This document shows positions 26,719-35,033 of a stretch of 64,000 bases of DNA, piece after piece. Numbering within the stretch: the stretch's first letter is position 1; each line of letters opens with the position of its first letter. The DNA is from Phosphoribacter sp037045045 (GTDB lineage Bacteria > Actinomycetota > Actinomycetes > Actinomycetales > Dermatophilaceae). Under the pieces are notes generated by a model. It worked only from the letters and a program-made list of their open reading frames with translations, had not been told where the DNA came from and did no database searches. Position numbers and translations under genes: made by a program. The DNA is taken from NCBI GenBank assembly GCA_037045045.1, contig JBAOHL010000002.1, forward strand, positions 310,001 through 374,000. Reading direction: 5' to 3'.

Positions 26719-27603
26719 ATGGCCCGGGTCACCCAACGCCGAAGGGTCAGCCGGTATGCCGTCGACGCGCCGCCGACTGCGCGCGAGGACGTCCTCGCCG
26801 TCGAGGAGCCGCTGCAGATCCGGGTCGGCTCGGCCGACGCCCTCGAAGGCCCAGCCGGGCCGGGCGGACTGGACCTCGCCGTGACGATGCGCACCCCCGG
26901 GCACGACTTCGACCTCGTCGCCGGGTTCCTCGTCGGCGAGGGCATCGTCGGAAGGCCCGAGGACCTCGTGGCGATGCGGTACTGCGCGGGGACCGACGAG
27001 CAGGGGCGCCAGACGTACAACGTCGTCGAGGCGACCCTGCGCCGCGGCATACCGCTGCCGGTGGCGGCCCAGCGGGCGGTAACGACGACGAGCGCCTGTG
27101 GGATCTGCGGGACGACGTCGATCGAGCAGATCCGCAGGGCCAGCCCACCGCATGCCCCGGACGCCACGACGTTCGAGCTCGGCATGCTCCTTGCGTTGCC
27201 CGAGCGGCTGCGCGAGAAGCAGTCCCTCTTCGCCCGGACCGGTGGAGTCCACGCGGCCGGACTGTTCGACGCGACCGGCCGGCTGGCCTGCCTGCGTGAG
27301 GACGTCGGCCGACACAACGCCGTCGACAAGGTCATCGGATGGGCGCTTCGCGAGGGGCGGTTGCCGCTGACCGGTACGGTCGTCCAGGTGAGCGGCCGGG
27401 CCTCGTTCGAACTCGTCCAGAAGGCGCACCTGGCCGGCATCGCCGTGCTCGCCGCGGTCGGTGCACCGTCCTCGCTCGCGGCCGAGCTCGCCGACTCCGT
27501 CGGCCTCACCCTGCTCGGCTTCAGCCGCGGGACGAGCCTCAACGCCTACACCCACCCCCAGCGCGTCGCTGCCGGCCCGGCTCGGGCCGGGGCGGGCGAC
27601 TGA
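26719..27603 (+). CDS. fdhD: Formate dehydrogenase sulfurtransferase FdhD
   Basis: A 294-residue protein. FdhD carries sulfur from IscS to the molybdenum/tungsten cofactor of formate dehydrogenase. The sulfur-handling loop TTTSACGICGTTS with its CxxC is intact, as are VTMRTPGHDFDLVAGFL, RTGGVHAAGLFD and CLREDVGRHNAVDK, which bind the cofactor. A formate dehydrogenase should be encoded elsewhere. Start ATG at 26719 avoids an upstream extension in low-complexity sequence. Confidence 0.92.
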   Translation: MARVTQRRRVSRYAVDAPPTAREDVLAVEEPLQIRVGSADALEGPAGPGGLDLAVTMRTPGHDFDLVAGFLVGEGIVGRPEDLVAMRYCAGTDEQGRQTYNVVEATLRRGIPLPVAAQRAVTTTSACGICGTTSIEQIRRASPPHAPDATTFELGMLLALPERLREKQSLFARTGGVHAAGLFDATGRLACLREDVGRHNAVDKVIGWALREGRLPLTGTVVQVSGRASFELVQKAHLAGIAVLAAVGAPSSLAAELADSVGLTLLGFSRGTSLNAYTHPQRVAAGPARAGAGD

Positions 27604-27674
27604 CCGCGGTCCCGCCTGGACCCGACGGCGTGGGCGGGCACTCATCCGGCCTTGGCGACAGGCCCGAAGCCGGC

Positions 27675-28085
27675 TCAGAGCACGGCGCGTAGCCGCGCGG
27701 CATACTCCTGCGCCTCGTCGTCGGAGGCGTACCTGAGCCGAGGCCAGAGGAAGCCGCGCAGACCGTCGCCCTTGGTCCGCGGAATGACGTGCCAGTGCAG
27801 GTGCGGCACCGACTGGCTCACCACGGTGTTGACACACGAGAAGCTGCCCTGGGCCCCCAGCCCGGCAACCATGGCGCTGGCCAGGCGCTGGGCCGCCTTC
27901 AGGTAGGGGTCGCGGAGCGCCGCGGGCAGGTCCGGGAGCGTCGCGACGTGCGCTCGCGGCACGAGCAGCGTGTGGCCCTTGAAGACCGGGCGTCGGTCGA
28001 GGAAGGCGACGACGTCCTCGGTCTCCAGAACGATCACCGACGGGACGTGACCGGCGACGATCTCGCAGAACACACACTCGTTCAC
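27675..28085 (-). CDS. HIT-family nucleotide hydrolase/transferase
   Basis: A 136-residue protein with the zinc-type start CVFCEIVAG, FLDRRPVFKGHTLLVPRAH and the active HIT motif SVPHLHWHVIPR (His-x-His-x-His). Enzymes of this family cleave dinucleoside polyphosphates or AMP-lysine. GTG at 28083-28085 starts the conserved VNECVFCEI. Upstream DNA holds a tandem duplication of the first codons (VNGCVCEIVA), so an upstream in-frame start at 28220 is a by-product and not used here. Confidence 0.85.
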   Translation of the reverse strand: MNECVFCEIVAGHVPSVIVLETEDVVAFLDRRPVFKGHTLLVPRAHVATLPDLPAALRDPYLKAAQRLASAMVAGLGAQGSFSCVNTVVSQSVPHLHWHVIPRTKGDGLRGFLWPRLRYASDDEAQEYAARLRAVL

Positions 28086-28184
28086 CCAGCCACCCCTCGC
28101 GGTCGGGTGGGCAGGGCGACGATCTCGCACACACACCCGTTCACCCAGCCACCCCTCGCGGCCGGGTGGGCAGGGCGACGATCG
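28053..28184. repeat. Tandem duplication (about 59-62 bp) over the HIT gene start
   Basis: Copies start at 28053 and 28115 with a third partial at 28174; all begin GGCGACGATC. The first holds the real start of the HIT gene, the second a degraded copy lacking three bases. The rest of the gap to 28484 holds one octamer copy and the PHO-box-like repeats; I see no gene. Confidence 0.85.
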
Positions 28185-28358
28185 GCGTCGCAGGCACGGC
28201 GAGGTGCACCATGGACACACTGTGCCAGGCCCCCGTAGCGGACGGCGCCGGCTCGCGCAGGTGAGGTCGGGGGCACTCTCGGACTGGTCGGTATGCCGCG
28301 CGGCGAGGGGCTCCGCGGACAGTCTGCGAGGGCCTCCGCGACGGCTTCAGCGAGCCGA

Positions 28359-28380
28359 AGATGAACACCAGATGAACGCC
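28359..28380 (+). promoter_or_regulatory. PHO-box-like pair of 11-bp direct repeats upstream of the PiT gene
   Basis: AGATGAACACC and AGATGAACGCC lie head to tail. On the opposite strand they read GTTCATCTGG(T) and GTTCATCTTC(G), which match the G(G/T)TCAYYY core of PhoP boxes known from Streptomyces. They lie about 105 bp before a phosphate transporter start. Weaker 11-bp units may continue to 28402. Confidence 0.5.
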
Positions 28381-28484
28381 GTCGAAACGCTGGGTCGAAC
28401 GTGGGGGACGACACCCACCAGGACACCAATCTTCGCCCAAATGCCCCCTGGCGTTGGTTGACGAGATGACCCCATCATCTACTC

Positions 28485-29753
28485 GTGACCACCGCCTCCG
28501 TCATCCTCGCCGTCGTCGTTGCCGTCGCCCTCGCGTTCGACTTCACCAACGGCTTCCACGACACCGGCAATGCGATGGCCGCCTCGATCGCGACCGGCGC
28601 ACTCAAGCCGAAGGCCGCCGTCACCTTGGCTGCCCTGCTCAATCTCGTCGGCGCGCTGATCTCGGTCGAGGTCGCGCTGACCGTGACGAACGCCGTCGTC
28701 ACCCTCCAGGATTCCAGAGGCATCCCCAAGCCAGAGCTGCTTGCCAACGGCGGCACCCTGCTGCTGCTCATCGTCCTCGGCGGGCTTGTCGGCGGGATCA
28801 TGTGGAACCTCTTCACCTGGTTGCTCGGGCTGCCGTCCTCGTCCTCACACGCTCTGCTCGGTGGCCTGGTCGGCTCGACGATCGCCGCCCTCGGGTTCGG
28901 CGGGGTCAAGTGGGCCGGCGACGCGACCAAGCTCGACGGCGTCGTCGGGAAGGTGCTGCTGCCCTCGCTGCTGTCTCCGGTCATCGCGCTCGTCGTCTCG
29001 GCAACCGCGACCTGGCTCATCTTCCGCATCACCGCCCGGGTGGCCGAGTCCTACCGCGAGCGCCGATTCCGTTGGGGCCAGATCGGCTCGGCCTCGCTGG
29101 TCTCGTTGGCCCACGGCACGAACGACGCACAGAAGACCATGGGCATCATCACCCTGGCCCTCGTCGGCACCGGTGCGGTCGACTCCAAGGCCGTGTACGT
29201 CCCGCTGTGGGTGAAGCTCACCGCCGCCCTGGCCATCGCGCTGGGCACCTACCTCGGTGGGTGGCGGATCATCCGCACCCTCGGCAAGGGCCTGGTCGAC
29301 ATCTCCTCCCCTCAGGGGTTGGCCGCCGACACGGCATCCGCCGCCGTCATCCTCAGCTCGAGCCAGCTCGGTTTCGCCCTGTCCACCACCCATGTCGCCT
29401 CGGGCTCGATCCTCGGCACCGGGGTGGGCCGCAAGGGCGCCGAGGTTCGATGGGGCGTGGCCGGGCGGATGGTGGCCGCCTGGGCGATCACCTTCCCCAG
29501 CGCCGCCCTCGTCGGGGCCCTGATGTTCTGGGTGGCTAACGCGCTGCCCGGCCTCATCGGCGCGGGCGTCGTCGTCGTGCTGCTCGTGGCGGTGTCCGGG
29601 TACATGTGGCGTCGAGCCGGACAGACGCGGGTCGACCACTCGAACGTCAACGATGACTGGCACGACGGGAGCAAGCCCGAGGTCGCCGTCGTCGCCCACG
29701 ACGCGCTCACGCAGCCGCACACTCCGCAAACGCCGCAGCAAAGCGCCGTCTGA
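28485..29753 (+). CDS. PiT-family inorganic phosphate transporter
   Basis: A 422-residue membrane protein with the duplicated PiT signatures: FDFTNGFHDTGNAMA in the first helix pair and SLAHGTNDAQKTMGII in the second half, plus GLPSSSSHALLGGLVG and ALSTTHVASGSILG. It takes up phosphate (as metal phosphate) with protons. GTG start. A small membrane protein follows 21 bp later, as in many actinobacteria. The PHO-box-like repeats suggest PhoP control. Confidence 0.92.
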   Translation: MTTASVILAVVVAVALAFDFTNGFHDTGNAMAASIATGALKPKAAVTLAALLNLVGALISVEVALTVTNAVVTLQDSRGIPKPELLANGGTLLLLIVLGGLVGGIMWNLFTWLLGLPSSSSHALLGGLVGSTIAALGFGGVKWAGDATKLDGVVGKVLLPSLLSPVIALVVSATATWLIFRITARVAESYRERRFRWGQIGSASLVSLAHGTNDAQKTMGIITLALVGTGAVDSKAVYVPLWVKLTAALAIALGTYLGGWRIIRTLGKGLVDISSPQGLAADTASAAVILSSSQLGFALSTTHVASGSILGTGVGRKGAEVRWGVAGRMVAAWAITFPSAALVGALMFWVANALPGLIGAGVVVVLLVAVSGYMWRRAGQTRVDHSNVNDDWHDGSKPEVAVVAHDALTQPHTPQTPQQSAV

Positions 29754-29774
29754 GCCCGAGAAGAGGTCACCTTC

Positions 29775-30074
29775 ATGGACATGATCACCCTCGCCCTCGA
29801 CGGAGCCTGGAAGGTCCTCGCGGCCGGTCTGGTCCTCGGCGCCGGGCTACCGGCCCTGTTCGCGCTCAGCGTCCGTGGGATGGCACTGGCCAACGGCACG
29901 GCCCTGCTCGGCTCGACAAAGGCCCGCCCTTGGGGACGGGTCCTGGCCTGGGCACTGCTCGCGGTGATCCTGCTCGTCGTGGCGTACGGGCTGATGTTCA
30001 TCGTCGCCACCGGGTTCGGAAAAACGGTCAGCTTCGAGTACGTCTTCCCCCTGATCGTCGACAAGAAGAAGTAG
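29775..30074 (+). CDS. Small membrane protein linked to the phosphate transporter
   Basis: A 99-residue protein with two helices (VLAAGLVLGAGLPALFALSV and RVLAWALLAVILLVVAYGLM) and a basic end, DKKK. It lies 21 bp after the transporter gene with GAAGAGGTCACC as ribosome-binding site, so they are one operon. Proteins of this kind accompany PiT genes in actinobacteria; the role is unknown. Confidence 0.7.
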   Translation: MDMITLALDGAWKVLAAGLVLGAGLPALFALSVRGMALANGTALLGSTKARPWGRVLAWALLAVILLVVAYGLMFIVATGFGKTVSFEYVFPLIVDKKK

Positions 30075-30142
30075 GGCCCGATCCCTTGACGACATCACCA
30101 CCGCGCCTTGGTTCGGTGCCCGGATCGGGTCACAATGGCCTG

Positions 30143-30586
30143 GTGGGGACGCTGCTCGGCCGGCTGGTGGCCTGGATCAGGGAGGGGTACCCCACCGGCG
30201 TCCCTGAGCGCGACTACGTGCCGCTCATGGCCCTGCTGCGCCGGCGGCTCACCGACAAAGAGGTCAAGCAGGTCAGCCGGGCGCTGGTCCGCAGCCGCAC
30301 GCTGCCTGCCGATGCCATCGACATCGGAGTGGGCATCACCAAGGTTACCGACGACATGCCCTCGCCGGCCGACGTCCAGCGAGTGCGCAGACGGCTGAAG
30401 AAGAAGGGCTGGCCGACCGATTTCCCCGCGCGGGCCAAGCCGGTGCGTCGCGCCGGCCAAGCGACCGCGAAGGCCGACACGTCCGGTGCCGACGAGGCGA
30501 AGGCAGCGAAGCCGAACACCGGGCGACCGGGTCCAGATGCGACAGATGGTGAGCCCGGGTCTGCTTCCCGCGGGCTCGCGGGTTGA
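30143..30586 (+). CDS. DUF3349 protein with disordered tail
   Basis: A 147-residue protein. Residues 1-95 match DUF3349 (LVAWIREGYPTGVPERDYVP, then LMALLRRRLTDKEVKQVSRA, and DDMPSPADVQRVRRRLKKKG), a small helical fold with a helix-turn-helix look known from mycobacteria. The last 50 residues are Ala/Lys/Gly-rich and probably disordered. GTG 30143 fits the domain start; a TTG at 30086 is an alternative. Role unknown. Confidence 0.7.
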   Translation: MGTLLGRLVAWIREGYPTGVPERDYVPLMALLRRRLTDKEVKQVSRALVRSRTLPADAIDIGVGITKVTDDMPSPADVQRVRRRLKKKGWPTDFPARAKPVRRAGQATAKADTSGADEAKAAKPNTGRPGPDATDGEPGSASRGLAG

Positions 30587-30595
30587 CCAGGCCCC

Positions 30596-30840
30596 GGGGG
30601 CAGTTTCAGTCGAGTTGGCATGATCGAACCAGACCACAACCGCGCCCGGGGGGCAGTTTCAGTCGAGTTGGCATGATCGAACCAGACCACAGCCGCGCCC
30701 AGGGGGCAGTTTCAGTCGAGTTGGCATGATCGAACCAGACCACAGCCGCGCCCGGGGGGCAGTTTCAGTGGGACTGGCCCGACTCGCGCGCGGGAACTGC
30801 GGCAATCGCGTCCAGGGGGCAGATTCAGTGGGCGGGGTTG
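30596..30840. repeat. 53-bp tandem array, three full and two decayed copies
   Basis: The core GGGGGCAGTTTCAGT recurs with CAGTTT at 30601, 30654, 30707, 30760 and (as CAGATT) 30820. The first three steps are exactly 53 bp; copies also share GGCATGATCGAACCAGACC. The last two copies keep only the core. The array fills the gap between DUF3349 and DUF3263. No transposase is next to it. Confidence 0.9.
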
Positions 30841-30869
30841 CCCGACCCAGGACCGGCCGCCGACGCCCC

Positions 30870-31157
30870 TCAGACGTTGACGCCCAGTCGGCGCGCGCTG
30901 CGCTGACGCTGACGCTGGGTACGCAGCCTTCGCAGCCGCTTGACAAGCATGGGGTCGGCCGCGAGGGCCGCCGGGTTGTCGATGAGCCCGTTGAGCACCT
31001 GGTAGTAGCGGGTGGCGCTCATGTCGAACAGTTCCTTGACAGCCTGCTCCTTGGCGCCCGCGTACTTCCACCACTGTCGCTCGAACGCGAGGATCTCGCG
31101 ATCACGTTCGGACAGCGGCTGGTCGCCGAGCGGTGCCCGGGTCGCCGTGTCTGCCAT
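30870..31157 (-). CDS. DUF3263 protein
   Basis: A 95-residue protein matching DUF3263: LSERDREILAFERQWWKYAG followed by AKEQAVKELFDMSATRYYQV and LNGLIDNPAAL, ending in an Arg-rich tail (RRLRTQRQRQRSARR). The layout is that of a sigma-like helix-turn-helix with basic end, and it is restricted to actinobacteria. Likely DNA-binding; target unknown. ATG at 31155-31157 follows GGAGGAGACC, a strong ribosome-binding site. Confidence 0.85.
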   Translation of the reverse strand: MADTATRAPLGDQPLSERDREILAFERQWWKYAGAKEQAVKELFDMSATRYYQVLNGLIDNPAALAADPMLVKRLRRLRTQRQRQRSARRLGVNV

Positions 31158-31309
31158 GGTCTCCTCCGCGTGGATGTGCAAGCCACTATAGGGCGGGAAT
31201 GACACGGATGTCATTCGCCCCCGGCGAGTCGCGGAGGTCGTGACGGATGGTGCTGAAGTGACCACGTCAGGGAGCCCACCGGGTCGTGAGTCCGCTCGAT
31301 CACGATGAG

Positions 31310-31957
31310 TCACGCCAGCAGCAGCGCGCGCAACGCCTCGACGTCGCGCGCCACCCCGGCGGTGGCCAGCGGTTCCAGCTCGGCTCGGTCCCCCGCCCCC
31401 CAGAGCACGCCGATACCGGGCATATCGGCCGCGGCCGCGGCACGCAGGTCGACCCCCGCGTCCCCGACGTAGGCGCTGGTCCTCGGTGTCCCCCCGAGCC
31501 GGTCGGCGGCGAGGAGCAAGGGCTGCGGATCGGGCTTGTGCTGCTGCGTGTCCTCCATGGCGACGAGGACGTCGACGAGATCGGTCAGGCCGGTGAGCCG
31601 CAGGGCCCATTGCGCCGGCTCCCGACGCTTACTCGTCGCCGCCCCGACGCGGGCCCCAGCCTCGTGCAGGTCGCCCAACAGAGCCGCGATCCCGGCATAC
31701 GGGCGCAAGAGCCGCTCGGTGTTGGCGACGTTCCACGCCGTGTACTCGTCGAAGAGCTTCTGGGCGTGTTCGGGCGAGGCCTCCTGGAAACAGCGCAGCA
31801 GCGGCTGGCCGATCCACCGGCGGATCCTCGCCTCGTCCTGCTCGTGGCCGAGCACACTACGGAAGGCGTGCTGGTAGGAGTCGACGATGAGCCCGATCGA
31901 GTCGACGAGGGTGCCGTCGAGGTCGAAGATCAGGCAGGGCCATCGCGGCGTCGGCAT
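31310..31957 (-). CDS. HAD-family phosphatase, phosphoglycolate-phosphatase-like
   Basis: A 215-residue HAD hydrolase. Motif I is IFDLDGTLVDS with the nucleophile Asp, motif II GAATSKRR, motif III Lys in QHKPDPQPLLL, and motif IV YVGDAGVDLRAA. The alpha-helical cap after motif I is of the beta-phosphoglucomutase/Gph type. Substrate could be 2-phosphoglycolate or another small phosphate ester. The start ATG lies 51 bp before a 22-bp minisatellite in the shared gap with ung. Confidence 0.82.
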   Translation of the reverse strand: MPTPRWPCLIFDLDGTLVDSIGLIVDSYQHAFRSVLGHEQDEARIRRWIGQPLLRCFQEASPEHAQKLFDEYTAWNVANTERLLRPYAGIAALLGDLHEAGARVGAATSKRREPAQWALRLTGLTDLVDVLVAMEDTQQHKPDPQPLLLAADRLGGTPRTSAYVGDAGVDLRAAAAADMPGIGVLWGAGDRAELEPLATAGVARDVEALRALLLA

Positions 31958-32008
31958 GCCCGAGATCCTATGGTCGCGGACTGCCTGGGGCCGACACGCC
32001 TGTATGCC

Positions 32009-32228
32009 GGTCGGGCGCCGCCGGTACGCCGGTCGGGCGCCGCCGGTACGCCGGTCGGGCGCCGCCGGTACGCCGGTCGGGCGCCGCCGGTACGCCGGTC
32101 GGGCGCCGCCGGTACGCCGGTCGGGCGCCGCCGGTACGCCGGTCGGGCGCCGCCGGTACGCCGGTCGGGCGCCGCCGGTACGCCGGTCGGGCGCCGCCGG
32201 TACGCCGGTCGGGCGCCGCCGGTACGCC
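32009..32228. repeat. 22-bp minisatellite, ten perfect copies
   Basis: Ten head-to-tail identical 22-bp units of GGTCGGGCGCC plus GCCGGTACGCC, followed by one decayed 14-bp piece. The first unit is directly preceded by a GTATGCCG octamer at 32002, and each unit carries the one-base variant GTACGCCG. The array fills the promoter gap between the divergent HAD phosphatase and ung genes. A 22-bp unit is not a multiple of three, so it is open in several frames without being coding. Confidence 0.95.
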
Positions 32229-32288
32229 GGCCGGTCGCCGCCTCCCGTGGTGGCTGTCACCGCGTACCTGCCGGTAACCTGTCGGCCC

Positions 32289-32966
32289 GTGACCGCCCGC
32301 CCTTTCGTCGAGCTCGTCCACCCGTCGTGGGGACCGGCGCTGGCGCCTCTCGATGACACGGTCGCCCGGATCGGGGACTTCCTGCGCGCCGAAGTGGCCG
32401 CCGGCCGGGGGTACCTTCCCGCGGGTCGGCACGTCCTGCGGGCCTTCGAACAGCCCCTCGACGACGTGCGAGTCCTCGTCGTCGGCCAGGACCCCTACCC
32501 CACTCCCGGTCACCCGGTGGGCCTGTGCTTCGCCGTCGAGCGGTCGGTGCAGCCCCTGCCGCCGAGCCTGGTCAACATCTACGCCGAACTCGCCACCGAC
32601 CTCGCCGTGGCCCGCCCGAGCAGCGGCGACCTCACCCCCTGGGCGGACCGCGGTGTGCTGCTGCTCAACCGCGTGCTCACCGTCGGGCCGGGGCGCCCCG
32701 GCAGCCACCGCGGCCAGGGCTGGGAAGAAGTCACCGCGGCGGCCATCGAGGCGTTGGTCGGTCGGGGCGGGCCGCTCGTGGCCATCCTCTGGGGGCGCGA
32801 CGCCCGCAACCTCGCCCCGGCCCTCGGCTCGATCGCCCGGATCGAGAGCGCCCACCCGTCCCCGTTGTCGGCCCGCTCCGGGTTCTTCGGGTCAAGACCG
32901 TTCAGCCGCGCCAACGAGCTGCTCGCCGCCCAGGGCGCGGCGCCGATCGACTGGAGCCTGCCGTGA
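32289..32966 (+). CDS. ung: Uracil-DNA glycosylase, family 1
   Basis: A 225-residue enzyme that removes uracil from DNA at the start of base-excision repair. Motif VVGQDPYPTPGHPVGLCFAV contains the catalytic Asp and the uracil-stacking region; HPSPLSARSGFFGS carries the His and the minor-groove loop. GTG at 32289 is chosen because the upstream frame runs through the minisatellite. The last bases overlap the next gene (GTGA). Confidence 0.92.
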   Translation: MTARPFVELVHPSWGPALAPLDDTVARIGDFLRAEVAAGRGYLPAGRHVLRAFEQPLDDVRVLVVGQDPYPTPGHPVGLCFAVERSVQPLPPSLVNIYAELATDLAVARPSSGDLTPWADRGVLLLNRVLTVGPGRPGSHRGQGWEEVTAAAIEALVGRGGPLVAILWGRDARNLAPALGSIARIESAHPSPLSARSGFFGSRPFSRANELLAAQGAAPIDWSLP

Positions 32967-33823
32967 GCGGCCTGGCCCGGGCCACCGAGCCGCGGGTCTG
33001 GCGGCGGTTCGTCGCGATCGGCGACTCGTTCACCGAGGGGATGTGCGACGAGGACCCGAGGTCGCCGGACCGGTATGTCGGGTGGGCCGATCGGCTCGCC
33101 GTGCACCTCGCCGGGATCGCCGGCGCGCACGGTCAGCAACTGGAATACGCGAACTTCGCCGTCCGCGGCCGGCTCCTCGACGACATCGTCGGGCCGCAAC
33201 TGCAGCGAGCCCTGGCCCTCGAACCGGACCTCGTCAGCCTCGTCGGCGGCGGCAACGACATCCTCGCCAACCACGGGCACGTCGAGGGCATCGCCGAGCG
33301 TCTGGACGCCGCGGTCGAACGCATCCGGGCCACCGGAGCGGACGTCCTGCTCGTCACCCCCGTCGACCCCCGCGAGGCCCCGCTCATCCGGCGCACCCGC
33401 GAGCGAGCCGCGGCGTTCGCCGCGGACATCTGGGCCATCGCCAACCACCACCGTTGCCACGTCGTGGACCAGTGGACCTTCGCGGCCCTGCGCGACTGGC
33501 GGATGTGGCACGAGGATCGGATCCACATGAGCCCCGAAGGACATCGTCGGGTCGCCCTCGCGGCTCTCGATGCCCTCGGGCATCCCACCGACCGGTCGGA
33601 CTGGCGCGACCCCCTCCCGCCGCTGCCCGAAGTCCCGTGGCGTCACACCGCCGCCGCGGATGCCCGCTGGCTGCGGATCCACCTGGCCCCCTGGCTGATC
33701 CGACGAGCGCGCGGGCGCTCGACCTTCGCCGACCTCGGACCGAAGTCGACCGGACTGACCGTCATCGGCCCGGCTGAGCCTCACGAGCCGAGCCCGCGGC
33801 ATCCCGTCATCGGCCCGGGCTGA
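32963..33823 (+). CDS. SGNH/GDSL-family esterase
   Basis: A 286-residue hydrolase. Block I is FVAIGDSFTEGM with the Ser nucleophile, block II the Gly of NFAVRGRLLD, block III LVGGGNDILA, and block V DRIHMSPEGHRR with Asp and His. It resembles the actinobacterial SGNH proteins with an extra C-terminal helical part (about 70 residues). It lacks a signal peptide, so it acts in the cytosol. GTG overlaps the ung stop, hence one operon. Substrate unknown. Confidence 0.82.
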   Translation: MSGLARATEPRVWRRFVAIGDSFTEGMCDEDPRSPDRYVGWADRLAVHLAGIAGAHGQQLEYANFAVRGRLLDDIVGPQLQRALALEPDLVSLVGGGNDILANHGHVEGIAERLDAAVERIRATGADVLLVTPVDPREAPLIRRTRERAAAFAADIWAIANHHRCHVVDQWTFAALRDWRMWHEDRIHMSPEGHRRVALAALDALGHPTDRSDWRDPLPPLPEVPWRHTAAADARWLRIHLAPWLIRRARGRSTFADLGPKSTGLTVIGPAEPHEPSPRHPVIGPG

Positions 33824-33872
33824 GCCTGGCGGGCCGAGCCGGCGGCATACCGAAGTCGATACGCTGCCGACC

Positions 33873-35033
33873 ATGTCCGTCCAGCGACTGTTGCCCAGCG
33901 TCGAGGCCAAGCACCTGCTCGACCTCACCCGCGACATCTGCACGCGCGAACTCGCCCCGGTCGTCGACGAGATGGAACAGCGCCGGGAGTTCCCGGCCGA
34001 GGCGTTCCGGGTGCTCGGGCAGGCCGGGCTGTTGTCGCTGGCCTACCCGGAGGAGTACGGCGGCGGCGCCCAGCCGTACGAGGTGTACCTGCAGGTCATC
34101 GAGGAGCTCGGCGCGACGTGGATGAGCCTGGCCGTCGGGGTGAGCGTGCACACCCTGACCTGCCTTCCGGTCGCCCACTTCGGCACCGACGCCCAGCGTG
34201 AGACCCTGCTGCCGGACCTGCTCTCCGGCGAGTTGCTCGGGGCCTACTGCCTGTCCGAGTCGGACGCCGGGTCCGACGTCGCGGCGATGCGCACCGCCGC
34301 GGCCCCGACGCCCGACGGCGCGGCATACCTGCTCGACGGCACGAAGACGTGGATCACCAACGCCGGGCACGCCGACTTCTACACGACGTTCGCCCGGACC
34401 TCCGAGGACGGCCCGCGCGGGTTGTCCTGCTTCGTCGTCCCGGCAGACGCGGCGGGCCTGTCGTTCGGCGAGCCGGAGCGCAAGATGGGCCTGCACTGCG
34501 ACCCGGTCCGCCAGGTCCACTACGACGGGGTGCGCGTCGACGCCGACCGCCGGATCGGGGCCGAGGGCCAGGGCATGTCGATCGCACTGGCCGCCCTCGA
34601 CAGCGGGCGCCTCGGCATCGCGGCTGCCTCGACGGGGCTGGCCCAGTCGGCGCTCGACGTCGCGGTCACGTATGCCGGTCAGCGCGAGCAGTTCGGTCGG
34701 GCCATCGGCGACTTCCAGGGCCTGGCGTTCCTGCTCGCCGATATGGAGGCGGCGGTCGTCTCGGCCCGGGCGGCCTACCTGTATGCCGCGCGGCTGCGCG
34801 ATGCCGGGCGGCCGTTCTCGCGCGAGGCCTCGGTGGCCAAGCTCGTCGCGACCGACGCGGCGATGCGGGTGACGACCGACGCCGTGCAGGTGCTCGGGGG
34901 CGTCGGGTACACCGAGGACTTCCCCGCGGAGCGCTTCATGCGCGAGGCCAAGGTCACTCAGATCTTCGAGGGCACCAACCAGATCCAACGGCTGGTCATC
35001 TCCCGGGGCCTGTTGGCCGAGGCGAGCCGCTAG
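33873..35033 (+). CDS. Acyl-CoA dehydrogenase
   Basis: A 386-residue flavoprotein that puts a double bond in acyl-CoA thioesters and passes electrons to ETF. Signatures are YCLSESDAGSDVAAMRT, GTKTWITNAG, QREQFGRAIGDFQGL and the C-terminal GGVGYTEDFPAERFMREAKV followed by QIFEGTNQIQR, whose Glu is the catalytic base in short-chain enzymes. Chain length preference cannot be fixed; short or branched chains are likely. The gene stands alone, and its 3' end overlaps the convergent sigma factor by 38 bp. Confidence 0.9.
   Translation: MSVQRLLPSVEAKHLLDLTRDICTRELAPVVDEMEQRREFPAEAFRVLGQAGLLSLAYPEEYGGGAQPYEVYLQVIEELGATWMSLAVGVSVHTLTCLPVAHFGTDAQRETLLPDLLSGELLGAYCLSESDAGSDVAAMRTAAAPTPDGAAYLLDGTKTWITNAGHADFYTTFARTSEDGPRGLSCFVVPADAAGLSFGEPERKMGLHCDPVRQVHYDGVRVDADRRIGAEGQGMSIALAALDSGRLGIAAASTGLAQSALDVAVTYAGQREQFGRAIGDFQGLAFLLADMEAAVVSARAAYLYAARLRDAGRPFSREASVAKLVATDAAMRVTTDAVQVLGGVGYTEDFPAERFMREAKVTQIFEGTNQIQRLVISRGLLAEASR

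Noticed and set aside
28080..28150. PHO boxes formed by GTTCACCC at 28080 and 28139
   Set aside because: These belong to the HIT-gene duplication, are 59 bp apart and lack the 11-bp tandem spacing.
32009..32228. Repetitive coding sequence (Arg/Pro-rich proteins in several frames)
   Set aside because: The 22-bp unit reads open in multiple frames of both strands only because of its composition; real gene starts lie on both sides of it.
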